A stretch of 20,120 nt of DNA from Methanothrix harundinacea (lineage in GTDB: Archaea; Halobacteriota; Methanosarcinia; Methanotrichales; Methanotrichaceae), in NCBI GenBank assembly GCA_002502785.1, contig DAQG01000008.1, positions 1 through 20,120 on the forward strand, read 5' to 3'. Position numbers and translations under genes: made by a program. Under the pieces are notes generated by a model. That model saw nothing but the letters and a program-made list of their open reading frames with translations. It was not told where the DNA came from and ran no database searches. Positions 1-6,939 of the stretch are shown here, in pieces. The number at the start of each line of letters is the position of its first letter. Within the stretch, counting starts at the first letter, position 1.

Positions 1-23
1 AAAATCTGGAGAGGGGTAAAATG

Positions 24-30
24 TTTATAT
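24..30 (+). promoter_or_regulatory. TATA box of the tes-like gene
   Basis: TTTATAT centred 27 bp before the ATG at 54. This spacing places the transcription start at or within a few bases of the start codon, so the message is probably leaderless. A weak AAGGT at 46-50 is too close to the start to be a convincing ribosome binding site. Confidence 0.55.
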
Positions 31-53
31 CTCTTACGGTAAACTAAGGTTCA

Positions 54-1535
54 ATGCGATTTGCGACAATCGATAAGGTCGCGACATCCCTGTGTCCTGT
101 ATGTCTCCGACCTGTCGAAGCTCGAATATTCCAGGACGGAAATATCGTCCGGATTGCGAAGAATTGCCCGGATCATGGAAATTTCGAAGATATCTGCTGG
201 TCGGACGCCGACCTCTACGAGAAGTTCTACCGCTATTGGAACGAAGGCAAGGAACTGGAGAAAACTAGCTCCATTGGCGACAACTGCCCCTTCGACTGCG
301 GCATCTGCAACCATCACAAAACCGGAACCATTCTTGCCAACATCGATCTGACCAAAAGATGCAACCTCTCATGTCCGGTATGCTTCGCCAATGCTGAGGC
401 CTCAACGAAGGTATACGAGCCCACTCTTGTCCAGATCAGGGAGATGATGACAAGGCTGAGGGAGGTGCGGCCGGTTCCCTGTCCTGCCATCCAGTTCTCT
501 GGAGGGGAGCCCACCATGCGCGAGGACCTTCCTGGTATAGTGGCCATGGCCAAAGATATGGGATTCAACCAAATCCAGATCGCCACCAACGGCCTGAAGC
601 TGGCCAAAAGCTTCGATCTATGCCAGGCTCTTGAGAGGAGTGGCCTAAACACGGTGTATCTGCAGTTCGACGGCTTCACACCCGAAGTCAACATCGCCCT
701 CCGGGGAGGAGACGTTCTGCCCCTGAAGCTCAAAGCGATCGAGAACTTCAGGAGATCCGGACTCAACAGTGTCGTCCTAGTTCCCACCTTGGTGAAGGGT
801 GTCAACGATGGAGAGGTCGGTGAGATCATCAAGTTCGCCGTCGAAAACTTGGACGTGGTCAAGGGCATCAACTTCCAACCCATCTCCTTCTCGGGAAGGG
901 TGGATCAGGCGGAGCGTCTTTCGAAACGAATCACCATCCCCGACATCTTCCGTTTGGTAGAGGAGCAGACAGGTGGCGAGATCACCAGGGATGACTTCTA
1001 TCCGGTCTCCTTCGTTGCGCCCATATCCAGGCTGATTCATGCGGAAACTGGCATCTCTAGGCCGGTCTTCTCCGTTCACCCTCACTGTGGAGCCGCCACA
1101 TATGTCTTCCATAACAAGGGCCGGCTTATACCCATCAGCAGATTCGTCGACCTCGACGGCCTCTTCGAACTTCTCAACAATGAGGTGGAGCACTTCGATG
1201 GCACTTCGGTTTCCAGGCTGAAGATGCGCAGCAGAATCGTAAGTGAGCTGCCAAGGCTGATCGACGAGTCAGGCGCTCCCGAAGACTTGAACATCGTTAG
1301 GATGCTTTTGAAAGTTCTGAAGAACGGGACTCGAGATTCCCTGAGAGAGATTCACAAAAGGGCTCTCTTCTTGGGGACGATGCACTTCCAGGATCTCTAC
1401 AACGCCGACTTGGAGAGGCTGCAGAGGTGTGGGATTCATTACGCAACCCCTGACGGCAGGATAATTCCCTTCTGCACCTACAACATGATCTACCGAAAAG
1501 AGGTTGAGGAGAGGTTCTCGGTACCTGTGAGTTGA
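54..1535 (+). CDS. tes: Radical SAM protein of the tetraether lipid synthase (Tes/MJ0619) family
   Basis: The 493-residue protein has the layout of Tes-type radical SAM enzymes, which join the biphytanyl tails of archaeal membrane lipids through a C-C bond; the M. jannaschii member MJ0619 was earlier proposed as a methyltransferase of methanopterin synthesis. Visible features are an N-terminal cysteine region (C14, C17, C38, C48 with CPDHG at 38-42), a second cysteine group C78/C82/C85, the radical SAM motif CNLSCPVC at 103-110 (CX3CX2C), and the SAM-contact GGEP at 150-153. C345, C459 and C474 toward the C-terminus are candidate auxiliary cluster ligands. Length is close to the family norm. 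It is a single gene under its own TATA box with a terminator behind it. Family assignment is strong; whether the reaction here is tail coupling or another methyl or alkyl chemistry cannot be told from sequence. Confidence 0.87.
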   Translation: MRFATIDKVATSLCPVCLRPVEARIFQDGNIVRIAKNCPDHGNFEDICWSDADLYEKFYRYWNEGKELEKTSSIGDNCPFDCGICNHHKTGTILANIDLTKRCNLSCPVCFANAEASTKVYEPTLVQIREMMTRLREVRPVPCPAIQFSGGEPTMREDLPGIVAMAKDMGFNQIQIATNGLKLAKSFDLCQALERSGLNTVYLQFDGFTPEVNIALRGGDVLPLKLKAIENFRRSGLNSVVLVPTLVKGVNDGEVGEIIKFAVENLDVVKGINFQPISFSGRVDQAERLSKRITIPDIFRLVEEQTGGEITRDDFYPVSFVAPISRLIHAETGISRPVFSVHPHCGAATYVFHNKGRLIPISRFVDLDGLFELLNNEVEHFDGTSVSRLKMRSRIVSELPRLIDESGAPEDLNIVRMLLKVLKNGTRDSLREIHKRALFLGTMHFQDLYNADLERLQRCGIHYATPDGRIIPFCTYNMIYRKEVEERFSVPVS

Positions 1536-1594
1536 TCCATGATCTGATGTGCAGGCTCCTCAGCCGTTTTTCTTGATCAAAACTACGCCATTCA

Positions 1595-1634
1595 GACGTT
1601 CTTACTGGGACGAAGTTGAAACGTCGTTTTTTTT
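1595..1634 (+). terminator. Terminator after the tes-like gene
   Basis: GACGTT (1595-1600) and AACGTC (1620-1625) can pair, and are followed by a run of eight T (1627-1634). Archaeal termination depends mostly on the T tract, so the T8 is the stronger part of the call. It lies about 60-100 bp behind the tes stop codon. Confidence 0.55.
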
Positions 1635-1662
1635 CCAGGTAACGCGGATGAGACCGATATCA

Positions 1663-1669
1663 TTATATC
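1663..1669 (+). promoter_or_regulatory. TATA box before a small ORF
   Basis: TTATATC inside CATTATATCTC (1661-1671), centred 27 bp before an ATG at 1693. It closely resembles the TATA context of the tes-like gene (TTTATATCTC) and sits behind the T8 terminator, so it could start a separate short leaderless transcript. Confidence 0.35.
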
Positions 1670-1692
1670 TCCAGATCGACAACCCAAAAATC

Positions 1693-1815
1693 ATGTCTTG
1701 GATGAAGGATAAGAAATTCTGCGATAAGGATCGGGAGAAGCTGGAGAAAGGAAGCGGGTGTGAAAAGTTGATCACCATCGTCTGCAACTGGTTCTACCGC
1801 GTCATGTCCTGGTAA
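1693..1815 (+). CDS. Possible leaderless small protein (40 aa)
   Basis: This is a 40-codon reading frame beginning MSWMKDKKFC. It has three cysteines (C10, C23, C31), a lysine-rich first half and a hydrophobic aromatic tail (ITIVCNWFYRVMSW). I recognise no family. The frame stays open upstream to 1549, but the ATG at 1693 is preferred because a TATA box lies about 27 bp before it, the same geometry as the tes-like gene. It ends 16 bp before the converging stop codon of the ATP-grasp gene. It may equally be a chance frame in a gene-free spacer; the only positive evidence is promoter spacing. Confidence 0.25.
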   Translation: MSWMKDKKFCDKDREKLEKGSGCEKLITIVCNWFYRVMSW

Positions 1816-1831
1816 GGCAAGATCCGAATCG

Positions 1832-2971
1832 TCAAAGGCGGCGACAGGCCTGAAAGATCGCCGAACTTCTGCTCTTAAGCAGATCCATTGCCCTTTTCCT
1901 GTTTTCTCCAAAGCTGAGGATCGATGAAACAGGATCGCCCCTCTTCGCAAAGGTTCCCGGTCTTGGGACGTCGGCAACCCATCGCGAAACGCCTCTGAGA
2001 TCAGCCTCTATTTTTAGATCATCTTCTGCGAAGAGGATCCCTCTCCCTCCAAACCCGCGAGGCTTTGGTCTATTTGGAAGGTCTCCATCGAAAGAGAGTT
2101 GGTGAGCCAGAAAGACGTTCATTCCTGTTGCGATCTCCACCGCATCCAAGCTGCCCTGAAATCTCGGGTTTACCTCCAGGACGACGGGGCCTGATTCTGT
2201 GAGGATGAAGTCGATCCCGTTGGAGCCCACAAGATTCAGCCTGGTTGCGATCTCCTCTGCGATCTCGATCATATCTGCAACGTCGGAGTCGTCTCGAGAA
2301 CGATCCAGGGGCGATATGTTGCCGCAGTAGCGAAAGCCGCTCCCTCCGAGCCAATCTGTCCCGATCAGCTGCTCGTTGGCGGATATCGCCACAGCTTCCT
2401 CGCCGTCGGCCATCACTGAGACGCTGACAGGGGTACCCTCGACCATCTCCTGGACGATCAGGTCGCCCTCCAGGCGGGCGAGATCCTCGTCGCTGAAAAC
2501 GAGCCTGTTCTCAGCCCCGCCCGCCCCCTTCCGAGGCTTGACCATCAGCGGAAAAAAACCGAAATCCCGGTCCTCGCCGATAGACCACGTAGGAACCGCA
2601 GAAAAGCCCTCTCGTTCGAGCCAGCGGGCGAGCCAGAGCTTGTCGGAGACCTCTGAGATCTTCTCTGGCGGGTTGTTCAAAACCTCGATACCCTCGACCC
2701 TCATCTCCTCGACGCCCGGCCCCAAGACCAAGCAGTCGATGGATTCGCGATCGAGAACCGCTCTTATGACGCTTTCGGCAGACTTTGCGAGATCGCCCGG
2801 AATCGAGGGATCGCCTTCGAGGAGGAAAGATTGCGAAACCGATTCTGCCAGGTCGAGGTCGGTGTAGCAGTCAGCGGCGAAAACAACGTGTCCGGCTCGG
2901 GCCGCAGAAGAGGCTATGTGCCGGACGTTCTGGCCGACGACCAAAATTCTTCTGGGTCGATCAGACCTCAT
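1832..2971 (-). CDS. ATP-grasp superfamily protein (archaeal COG2232-like carboligase)
   Basis: The 379-residue protein begins with a Rossmann-like pre-ATP-grasp region (RRILVVGQNVRHIASSAARAG), then carries ATP-grasp landmarks: an ATP-binding lysine region with glycine loop, VKPRKGAGG at 144-152; adenine-side QEMVEGTPVSV at about 174-184; and the metal-binding NGIDF (251-255) and LEVNPRFQGS (265-274). ATP-grasp enzymes join a carboxylate to an amine or thiol via an acyl phosphate; the substrate is not evident here. The start was chosen at the ATG at 2971, because it has a GGAG just upstream and leaves an 11-bp overlap with the end of trm56; the longer frame to 3124 would lie inside trm56 and has low-complexity Arg/Ser sequence. 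It is probably co-transcribed with, and translationally coupled to, trm56. Confidence 0.8.
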   Translation of the reverse strand: MRSDRPRRILVVGQNVRHIASSAARAGHVVFAADCYTDLDLAESVSQSFLLEGDPSIPGDLAKSAESVIRAVLDRESIDCLVLGPGVEEMRVEGIEVLNNPPEKISEVSDKLWLARWLEREGFSAVPTWSIGEDRDFGFFPLMVKPRKGAGGAENRLVFSDEDLARLEGDLIVQEMVEGTPVSVSVMADGEEAVAISANEQLIGTDWLGGSGFRYCGNISPLDRSRDDSDVADMIEIAEEIATRLNLVGSNGIDFILTESGPVVLEVNPRFQGSLDAVEIATGMNVFLAHQLSFDGDLPNRPKPRGFGGRGILFAEDDLKIEADLRGVSRWVADVPRPGTFAKRGDPVSSILSFGENRKRAMDLLKSRSSAIFQACRRL

Positions 2972-3497
2972 CTTCTCCTCGCCTTTCGATGACCGTCTTG
3001 AACCGAGGGCTTGGTACGATCTCGATTTTACCCTCGAACTCCCTCTCCAGCTCCTCGCCCTCCCAGAGCCTGTCCAAAAAGATCGCCAGAGCCGCCACCT
3101 CCGAGTGGGGCTGGTTTCCGACACCCAAGTTCCAGTCGGCCATCTCGTAGATCTCGGGAGGGACCTTCTCAGCTCCCACCACCACCATCACAGCCTCGGA
3201 TCGACGGATCTCCTCGATCGACTCCGAAAGGGGCGTTCCGTACATGGTTAGGTGGGCGATCCTACCCCCCGACTCTTTCCAGTGTCTAGCTTCACGCTTC
3301 CAGCTTGAGACTGACCTCACATGAAAGTCGCCGCCCCATCTCTCGGCGACGTCCTCAAGGCCAGCCACAAGCTTATCGTCCCTTCCGGCGAGGAGCATTT
3401 CGTCGGCCCCGAAGGCTCTCGCCACCAGGCCTACGTGGGTGGTGATCCTCTTGTCCCGCTCTGGCCGGTGGCCGAGCCGCAAGACAGCAACTCGCAT
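2961..3497 (-). CDS. trm56: tRNA (cytidine-56-2'-O)-methyltransferase aTrm56
   Basis: The 178-residue protein begins RVAVLRLGHRPERDKRITTH, the hallmark N-terminus of the archaeal Trm56 family, a SPOUT-class enzyme. It methylates the 2'-hydroxyl of C56 in the T-loop of tRNA using SAM. SPOUT-knot segments are visible: AHLTMYGTPL at about 81-90, VVVGAEKVP at 105-113, and NLGVGNQPHSEVAALA at 123-138, which form the SAM-binding trefoil knot. Length fits the family. It is the first gene of a two-gene minus-strand unit with the ATP-grasp gene, and its promoter lies in an 81-bp divergent spacer shared with the RecJ-like gene. The start at 3497 is supported by a TATA-like box 27 bp upstream. Confidence 0.92.
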   Translation of the reverse strand: MRVAVLRLGHRPERDKRITTHVGLVARAFGADEMLLAGRDDKLVAGLEDVAERWGGDFHVRSVSSWKREARHWKESGGRIAHLTMYGTPLSESIEEIRRSEAVMVVVGAEKVPPEIYEMADWNLGVGNQPHSEVAALAIFLDRLWEGEELEREFEGKIEIVPSPRFKTVIERRGEDEV

Positions 3498-3578
3498 GGC
3501 CGAAAGAGATGCGAGATGCTATTTATTCCCTTGTCCTCTCCAAAACCGATAAATCCCTTGGCAGTCTTCTCCAGAGGG
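3498..3578. promoter_or_regulatory. Divergent promoter between trm56 and the RecJ-like gene
   Basis: The 81-bp spacer holds an AT-rich box for each direction. CTATTTATTCCC (3519-3530; AATAAATAG on the minus strand) is centred about 27 bp before the trm56 ATG. CGATAAATCCC (about 3547-3557) is centred about 27 bp before the RecJ-like ATG at 3579. Both spacings suit leaderless or nearly leaderless transcripts. GAGGG directly touching the RecJ-like ATG is too close to act as a normal ribosome binding site. Confidence 0.5.
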
Positions 3579-5738
3579 ATGAACCTGTGCGATAAATGCG
3601 GGGGCAAGGGCTATTCGACGGTGGGAGAAAGAGCCTGTCCCAACTGCAAGGGGACCGGCAAGATCGAGTCCGTCAGCCTGGGCGAGGCCTCTGCCAGCGA
3701 GATCGACGACCTGGTGAGCAAAGGGGCGACGAAATGTCCCGTCTGCAAGGGCGAGGGCAAAATCCCCGTCACCGAGACCTGCCAGGAGTGCGGTGGCCTG
3801 GGCCGAGAGTATCTCTGTGCCATCTGCGGTGCGAAGCTCACCACCAAGAACGAGCTTTGTATCAACTGCGCCAAAAAGCCCGTCGTCCACGTTCTGGAGA
3901 AAGCCTGTGACACCGACGACCTGGTGATCGGAGACACCTACCGGGGGAAGGTATCGGGGATCGCCAACTTTGGGGCCTTCGTGGACCTGAACGACCACGT
4001 CCGGGGCCTTGCCCACAACAAGTTTTTGAAACGAACGCCCGAGGTCGGCGAGGAGATCTACGTCCGGGTGAGAAACGTCGCCCCGAACGGCAACATCGAA
4101 CTTGAGCCCGTCGAGGTGGGCGAGCACCACACCCTCGAGGTTAGAAAAGAGCTTCCTGTAACGAGAGTCAGCGAGCTCCAAAGCTCTGTCGGAAAGATGA
4201 TCTCTGTCGAGGGAGAGGTGGTCCAGGTTAAGCAGACCGGTGGTCCCACCATCTTTACGGTGGCTGACGAGAGCGGCATCGTCTTCTGCGCCGCCTTTGA
4301 GCGGGCAGGGGTTCGCGCCTACCCAGAGATCGACAGCGAGATGATCGTGAGAGTGATCGGCGACGTCTCGGTCAGGAACGGCCAGATCCAGATCGAGATC
4401 AGGTCGATGAAGCAGCTCTGGGGTGGGGATGCCTCCGTCGTTAAGGACCGGATCGAGAAGACCATCGATGAGAGGGCCGAGCCCCAAGACCTGCCTCTTC
4501 TAGTGGAAAGCGAGATTATCACAAAACTCAAGCCCAAGATGAAGGAGGTCGCAAAGGAGATCCGGCGGGCGATCCTGAGGTCGAAACCGATCGTGGTGAG
4601 GCACCACGCCGACGCCGACGGGATGAGCGCGGCGGTGGCGATCGAGACCGCGATCCTTCCTCTGATCAGAGAGGTGGGGGGAGCCGATGCCGGATACTAC
4701 AACTACAGGCGTGCACCCTCGAAAGCCCCCTTTTACGAGCTGGAGGACGTAACAAAAGACCTCACTTACGCTCTTGAGGACCAGTCCCGCCACGACCAGA
4801 AGATGCCGCTCATAGTCCTGATGGACAACGGTTCCACCGAGGAGGACGTTCCCGCCATGAAGCAGGCCCAGATATACGGCCTGGAGATGCTCGTCGTCGA
4901 CCACCACCACCCAGACGAGGCCGTGGACAAGTACCTCATAACCCACGTAAACCCCGCCCACCAGGGGGGCGACTTCGGAATCACCACGGGCATGATCGCA
5001 ACGGAGATCGCGAGGATGATCAACCCCGACGTCGAGGAGAAGATCAAGCACTTTCCGGCGGTCTCGGCGGTCGGCGATCGGAGCGAGGCTCCGGAGGCTG
5101 AAAGGTACATAAAGCTCGTCGAGGACCGGTTCCGGATCGAGGACCTGAAGAAGATCGCTCTAGCCCTCGATTACGAGGCCTTCTGGCTGAGGTTCAACGA
5201 TGGAAGAGGCCTTGTAAACGACATACTCTGTCTTGGAAGGCTCGATCGGCACAGAAATATCGTCCAGCTCCTATGCGAACAGGCGAACGAGGCGATCGAG
5301 GAACAGCTCCGGGCATCTTTTGCCCACGTCAAGACCCAGACCCTGCCGAACGGGGCAGTGTTGAACGTTCTCGATGTCGAGAACTACGCCCACAAGTTCA
5401 CCTTCCCGCCGCCAGGAAAGACCTCGGGCGAGGTTCACGACCGTCTCTGCAGGAAGTACGACGCAAAGCCCGTAGTTACGATAGGGTACGGACCCGACTT
5501 CGCCGTATTGAGGAGCCGGGGCGTCAGGATGAACATACCAAAGATGGTTCGAGAGCTTCGAGAGGAGATCAAGGCAGGCGGCGTCAACGGCGGCGGCCAT
5601 CTAGTCGTCGGATCCATCAAGTTCGTTGGCGGGATGAGAAAAGAGGTTCTTGCAAAGCTCGTCGAGAAGATCGCAGCCTGTCCCGTAGACACCGTCCCCT
5701 CTGCAGGCTCCAAGTCGGAACAAAAAGTCGAGGCTTGA
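3579..5738 (+). CDS. Archaea-specific RecJ-like DHH exonuclease with DnaJ-type zinc fingers (COG1107 type)
   Basis: The 719-residue protein carries, in order: six CxxC pairs arranged as DnaJ-type zinc fingers (C4/C7, C20/C23, C53/C56, C68/C71, C80/C83, C94/C97, several as CxxCxGxG); an S1 RNA-binding domain at about 115-180 (YRGKVSGIANFGAFVDL); an OB-fold at about 205-270 (SVEGEVVQVKQTGGPTIF); and a DHH phosphoesterase core with RHHADADG (341-348), MDNG (415-418), DHHH (441-444) and VGDRSE (498-503). A DHHA1 end with GGGH (671-674) follows. The catalytic aspartates and histidines are intact. Such proteins are expected to be single-strand nucleases acting in DNA replication or repair or on RNA; the exact substrate is unknown. 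The ATG at 3579 is preferred over the upstream ATG at 3321, which would run through trm56 and adds no family sequence. Confidence 0.88.
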   Translation: MNLCDKCGGKGYSTVGERACPNCKGTGKIESVSLGEASASEIDDLVSKGATKCPVCKGEGKIPVTETCQECGGLGREYLCAICGAKLTTKNELCINCAKKPVVHVLEKACDTDDLVIGDTYRGKVSGIANFGAFVDLNDHVRGLAHNKFLKRTPEVGEEIYVRVRNVAPNGNIELEPVEVGEHHTLEVRKELPVTRVSELQSSVGKMISVEGEVVQVKQTGGPTIFTVADESGIVFCAAFERAGVRAYPEIDSEMIVRVIGDVSVRNGQIQIEIRSMKQLWGGDASVVKDRIEKTIDERAEPQDLPLLVESEIITKLKPKMKEVAKEIRRAILRSKPIVVRHHADADGMSAAVAIETAILPLIREVGGADAGYYNYRRAPSKAPFYELEDVTKDLTYALEDQSRHDQKMPLIVLMDNGSTEEDVPAMKQAQIYGLEMLVVDHHHPDEAVDKYLITHVNPAHQGGDFGITTGMIATEIARMINPDVEEKIKHFPAVSAVGDRSEAPEAERYIKLVEDRFRIEDLKKIALALDYEAFWLRFNDGRGLVNDILCLGRLDRHRNIVQLLCEQANEAIEEQLRASFAHVKTQTLPNGAVLNVLDVENYAHKFTFPPPGKTSGEVHDRLCRKYDAKPVVTIGYGPDFAVLRSRGVRMNIPKMVRELREEIKAGGVNGGGHLVVGSIKFVGGMRKEVLAKLVEKIAACPVDTVPSAGSKSEQKVEA

Positions 5739-5740
5739 TA

Positions 5741-6352
5741 ATGAGCAACCTTGGATATACTGAAAAGGTACTGGACCACTTTAAAAACCCCAGAAACCCC
5801 GGAAGGATCGAAGATGCGGACGTGGCTGCGAAGATGGGGAGCGCCGCCTGCGGCGACATGGTCCAGCTGTACATGAAGGTCGACCCCGATACTGAGGTGA
5901 TCGAGGACATAAAGTTCGAGAGCTTCGGGTGCGCAGCAAACATCGCCAGCACCAGCGTCACGACGGAACTCGCCAAAGGCAAGACCCTGGAAGAGGCTAA
6001 GAACGTCCACTTCAAGGACGTGGTGGAGGTGCTGGGGGGCCTTCCAAAACATAAGGTCCACTGCGCACAGCTTGCAACCTCCGGCCTCAAGGCTGCGATA
6101 ATGAAGTACGAGGCGATAGTGGGGAAAAGAGCCGTAGACGAGGATTTCGTAAAGAGGATGCTGACCGGCGTTCTCGATCCCGCCAAGGGGCTTAACATCA
6201 TCGCAGCAAAGAGAGTCGACCTCATCGAGGTTGAGGGAAAACGGGTCAAGGTCGTCCTCTCAAAAGATCTCGACGAGGAGACGAGGGCCACCATGGCCGA
6301 GGACGTGCAGGGAGCACTCTCAGGTCTGGACCTGGAAGTCTCAGTCGAATAG
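5741..6352 (+). CDS. nifU: IscU/NifU-type Fe-S cluster scaffold with C-terminal extension
   Basis: The 203-residue protein's first ~130 residues match the IscU/NifU-N scaffold: YTEKVLDHFKNPRNPG at the N-terminus, ACGD with C37 and D39, FGCAANIAS with C64, and HCAQL with C108. These three cysteines and the aspartate are the known ligands for assembling a Fe-S cluster before transfer to target proteins. IscU is normally about 125-150 residues; here residues ~135-203 add a segment (VLDPAKGLNI, then ValLys-rich strands and a final LDLEVSVE) that resembles an MIP18/DUF59-like fold, but without its conserved cysteine. No NifU C-terminal CxxC is present. The gene starts 2 bp after the RecJ-like stop, so the pair is almost certainly one transcript. 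No cysteine desulfurase is in the window. Confidence 0.88.
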   Translation: MSNLGYTEKVLDHFKNPRNPGRIEDADVAAKMGSAACGDMVQLYMKVDPDTEVIEDIKFESFGCAANIASTSVTTELAKGKTLEEAKNVHFKDVVEVLGGLPKHKVHCAQLATSGLKAAIMKYEAIVGKRAVDEDFVKRMLTGVLDPAKGLNIIAAKRVDLIEVEGKRVKVVLSKDLDEETRATMAEDVQGALSGLDLEVSVE

Positions 6353-6364
6353 CTTATATTCGAC
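6344..6364 (+). terminator. Stem-loop over the nifU stop codon
   Basis: GTCGAATA (6344-6351) and TATTCGAC (6357-6364) form a perfect 8-bp stem with a 5-nt loop that encloses the TAG stop codon. AT-rich sequence follows, with a T5 at 6392-6396. It may act in termination or in protecting the 3' end of the RNA. Confidence 0.4.
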
Positions 6365-6409
6365 AGCTTAAGAATTAAAAGGCAGTGCATGGTTTTTCCC
6401 GCATCGTCT

Positions 6410-6430
6410 TGAAGGGCTCTTTGCCCTTCA
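6410..6430 (+). terminator. Second stem-loop downstream of nifU
   Basis: TGAAGGGC (6410-6417) and GCCCTTCA (6423-6430) form a perfect 8-bp, GC-rich stem with a TCTTT loop. No long T run follows on the plus strand, so it is terminator-like rather than a clear terminator. It may instead be a structured element in the leader of the following small gene. Confidence 0.35.
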
Positions 6431-6555
6431 TCCCCCGAAAGGCGTGGCGGCCTTGGGCCCTCCCTCCTAAATGGCCTGTCAAAGCCGCCCGCCCGGGAAA
6501 ACTCGACGATTTTTCCGAATCCGGGTCGAGGTGTCTAAAGATAGGCCCGCCCCGC

Positions 6556-6594
6556 AATTTTTATCTCATATCTCGCCAGACTCGATTCCGGTGA
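6556..6594 (+). promoter_or_regulatory. Promoter and ribosome binding site of the TTG-start gene
   Basis: An AT-rich box, ATTTTTATCTC (about 6557-6567), stands about 39 bp before the start. GGTGA at 6590-6594 lies 6 bp before the TTG at 6601 and pairs well with the archaeal 16S rRNA end. The GGTGA is the main reason for accepting a TTG start. Confidence 0.45.
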
Positions 6595-6600
6595 ATCGCG

Positions 6601-6939
6601 TTGAGCGAATTGAAAGAGCTTGTGATTACGGAGGAAGATTACCGCGAATATCTCAAGCAGCGTCTGAGGCTGACCGACCCCTGCATGGCAGAGGAGGTGG
6701 AGCGGGTGGGCTTTCCCTTCCTCTTCGCCTCGGGAAGCGAGCTTTTGCGGTCTTACATCCTGAACGAGACCGTGTTTTTATCGAGCTTGCCGGATAAGCT
6801 CAGACTGCCGGACCGGGGGTACGCCTGGTACATGTTCTCCCAGTCTGTGAGGGAGATTCACGTGGACGAAAATCGGATAGTGGTGAAGTACGAGCTTCAG
6901 GACGACTATAAGCTTCCCTTCAGGCGCTTCTACCTCTGA
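6601..6939 (+). CDS. Small protein of unknown function with TTG start
   Basis: The 112-residue acidic/basic mixed protein has no signal peptide, membrane segment or cysteine pair (a single Cys in LTDPCMAEE). Its N-terminal half looks helical (KELVITEEDYREYLKQRLRL), and the C-terminal half looks like beta strands (VREIHVDENRIVVKYELQDDYKLPFRRFYL). I do not recognise a family. The TTG start is supported by a well-spaced GGTGA; the first internal ATG would remove 28 residues. The reading frame is long for chance and has its own promoter-like box. Its stop overlaps the stop region of the converging B12/radical SAM gene by 10 bp. Confidence 0.7.
   Translation: MSELKELVITEEDYREYLKQRLRLTDPCMAEEVERVGFPFLFASGSELLRSYILNETVFLSSLPDKLRLPDRGYAWYMFSQSVREIHVDENRIVVKYELQDDYKLPFRRFYL

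Noticed and set aside
1549..1692. Longer version of the small ORF starting at 1549
   Set aside because: It crosses the hairpin and T8 terminator (giving an FFF run) and would start before the TATA box; only the 1693 start is plausible.
2972..3124. N-terminal extension of the ATP-grasp gene
   Set aside because: It lies inside trm56 in another frame and is Arg/Ser-rich shadow sequence; the ATG at 2971 has a GGAG and begins the conserved fold.
3321..3578. In-frame extension of the RecJ-like gene back to an ATG at 3321
   Set aside because: It runs antisense through trm56, adds 86 residues without family similarity, and a zinc-finger start MNLCDKCGGK at 3579 fits the family with a TATA-like box before it.
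3519..4487. Long minus-strand frame (322 aa) opposite the RecJ-like gene
   Set aside because: It mirrors the codons of a well-supported gene, is Asp/Leu/His-rich and has no recognisable motif.
5273..5740. Upstream extension of nifU into the RecJ-like gene
   Set aside because: The extension is Arg-rich out-of-frame sequence; IscU homology begins exactly at the ATG at 5741.
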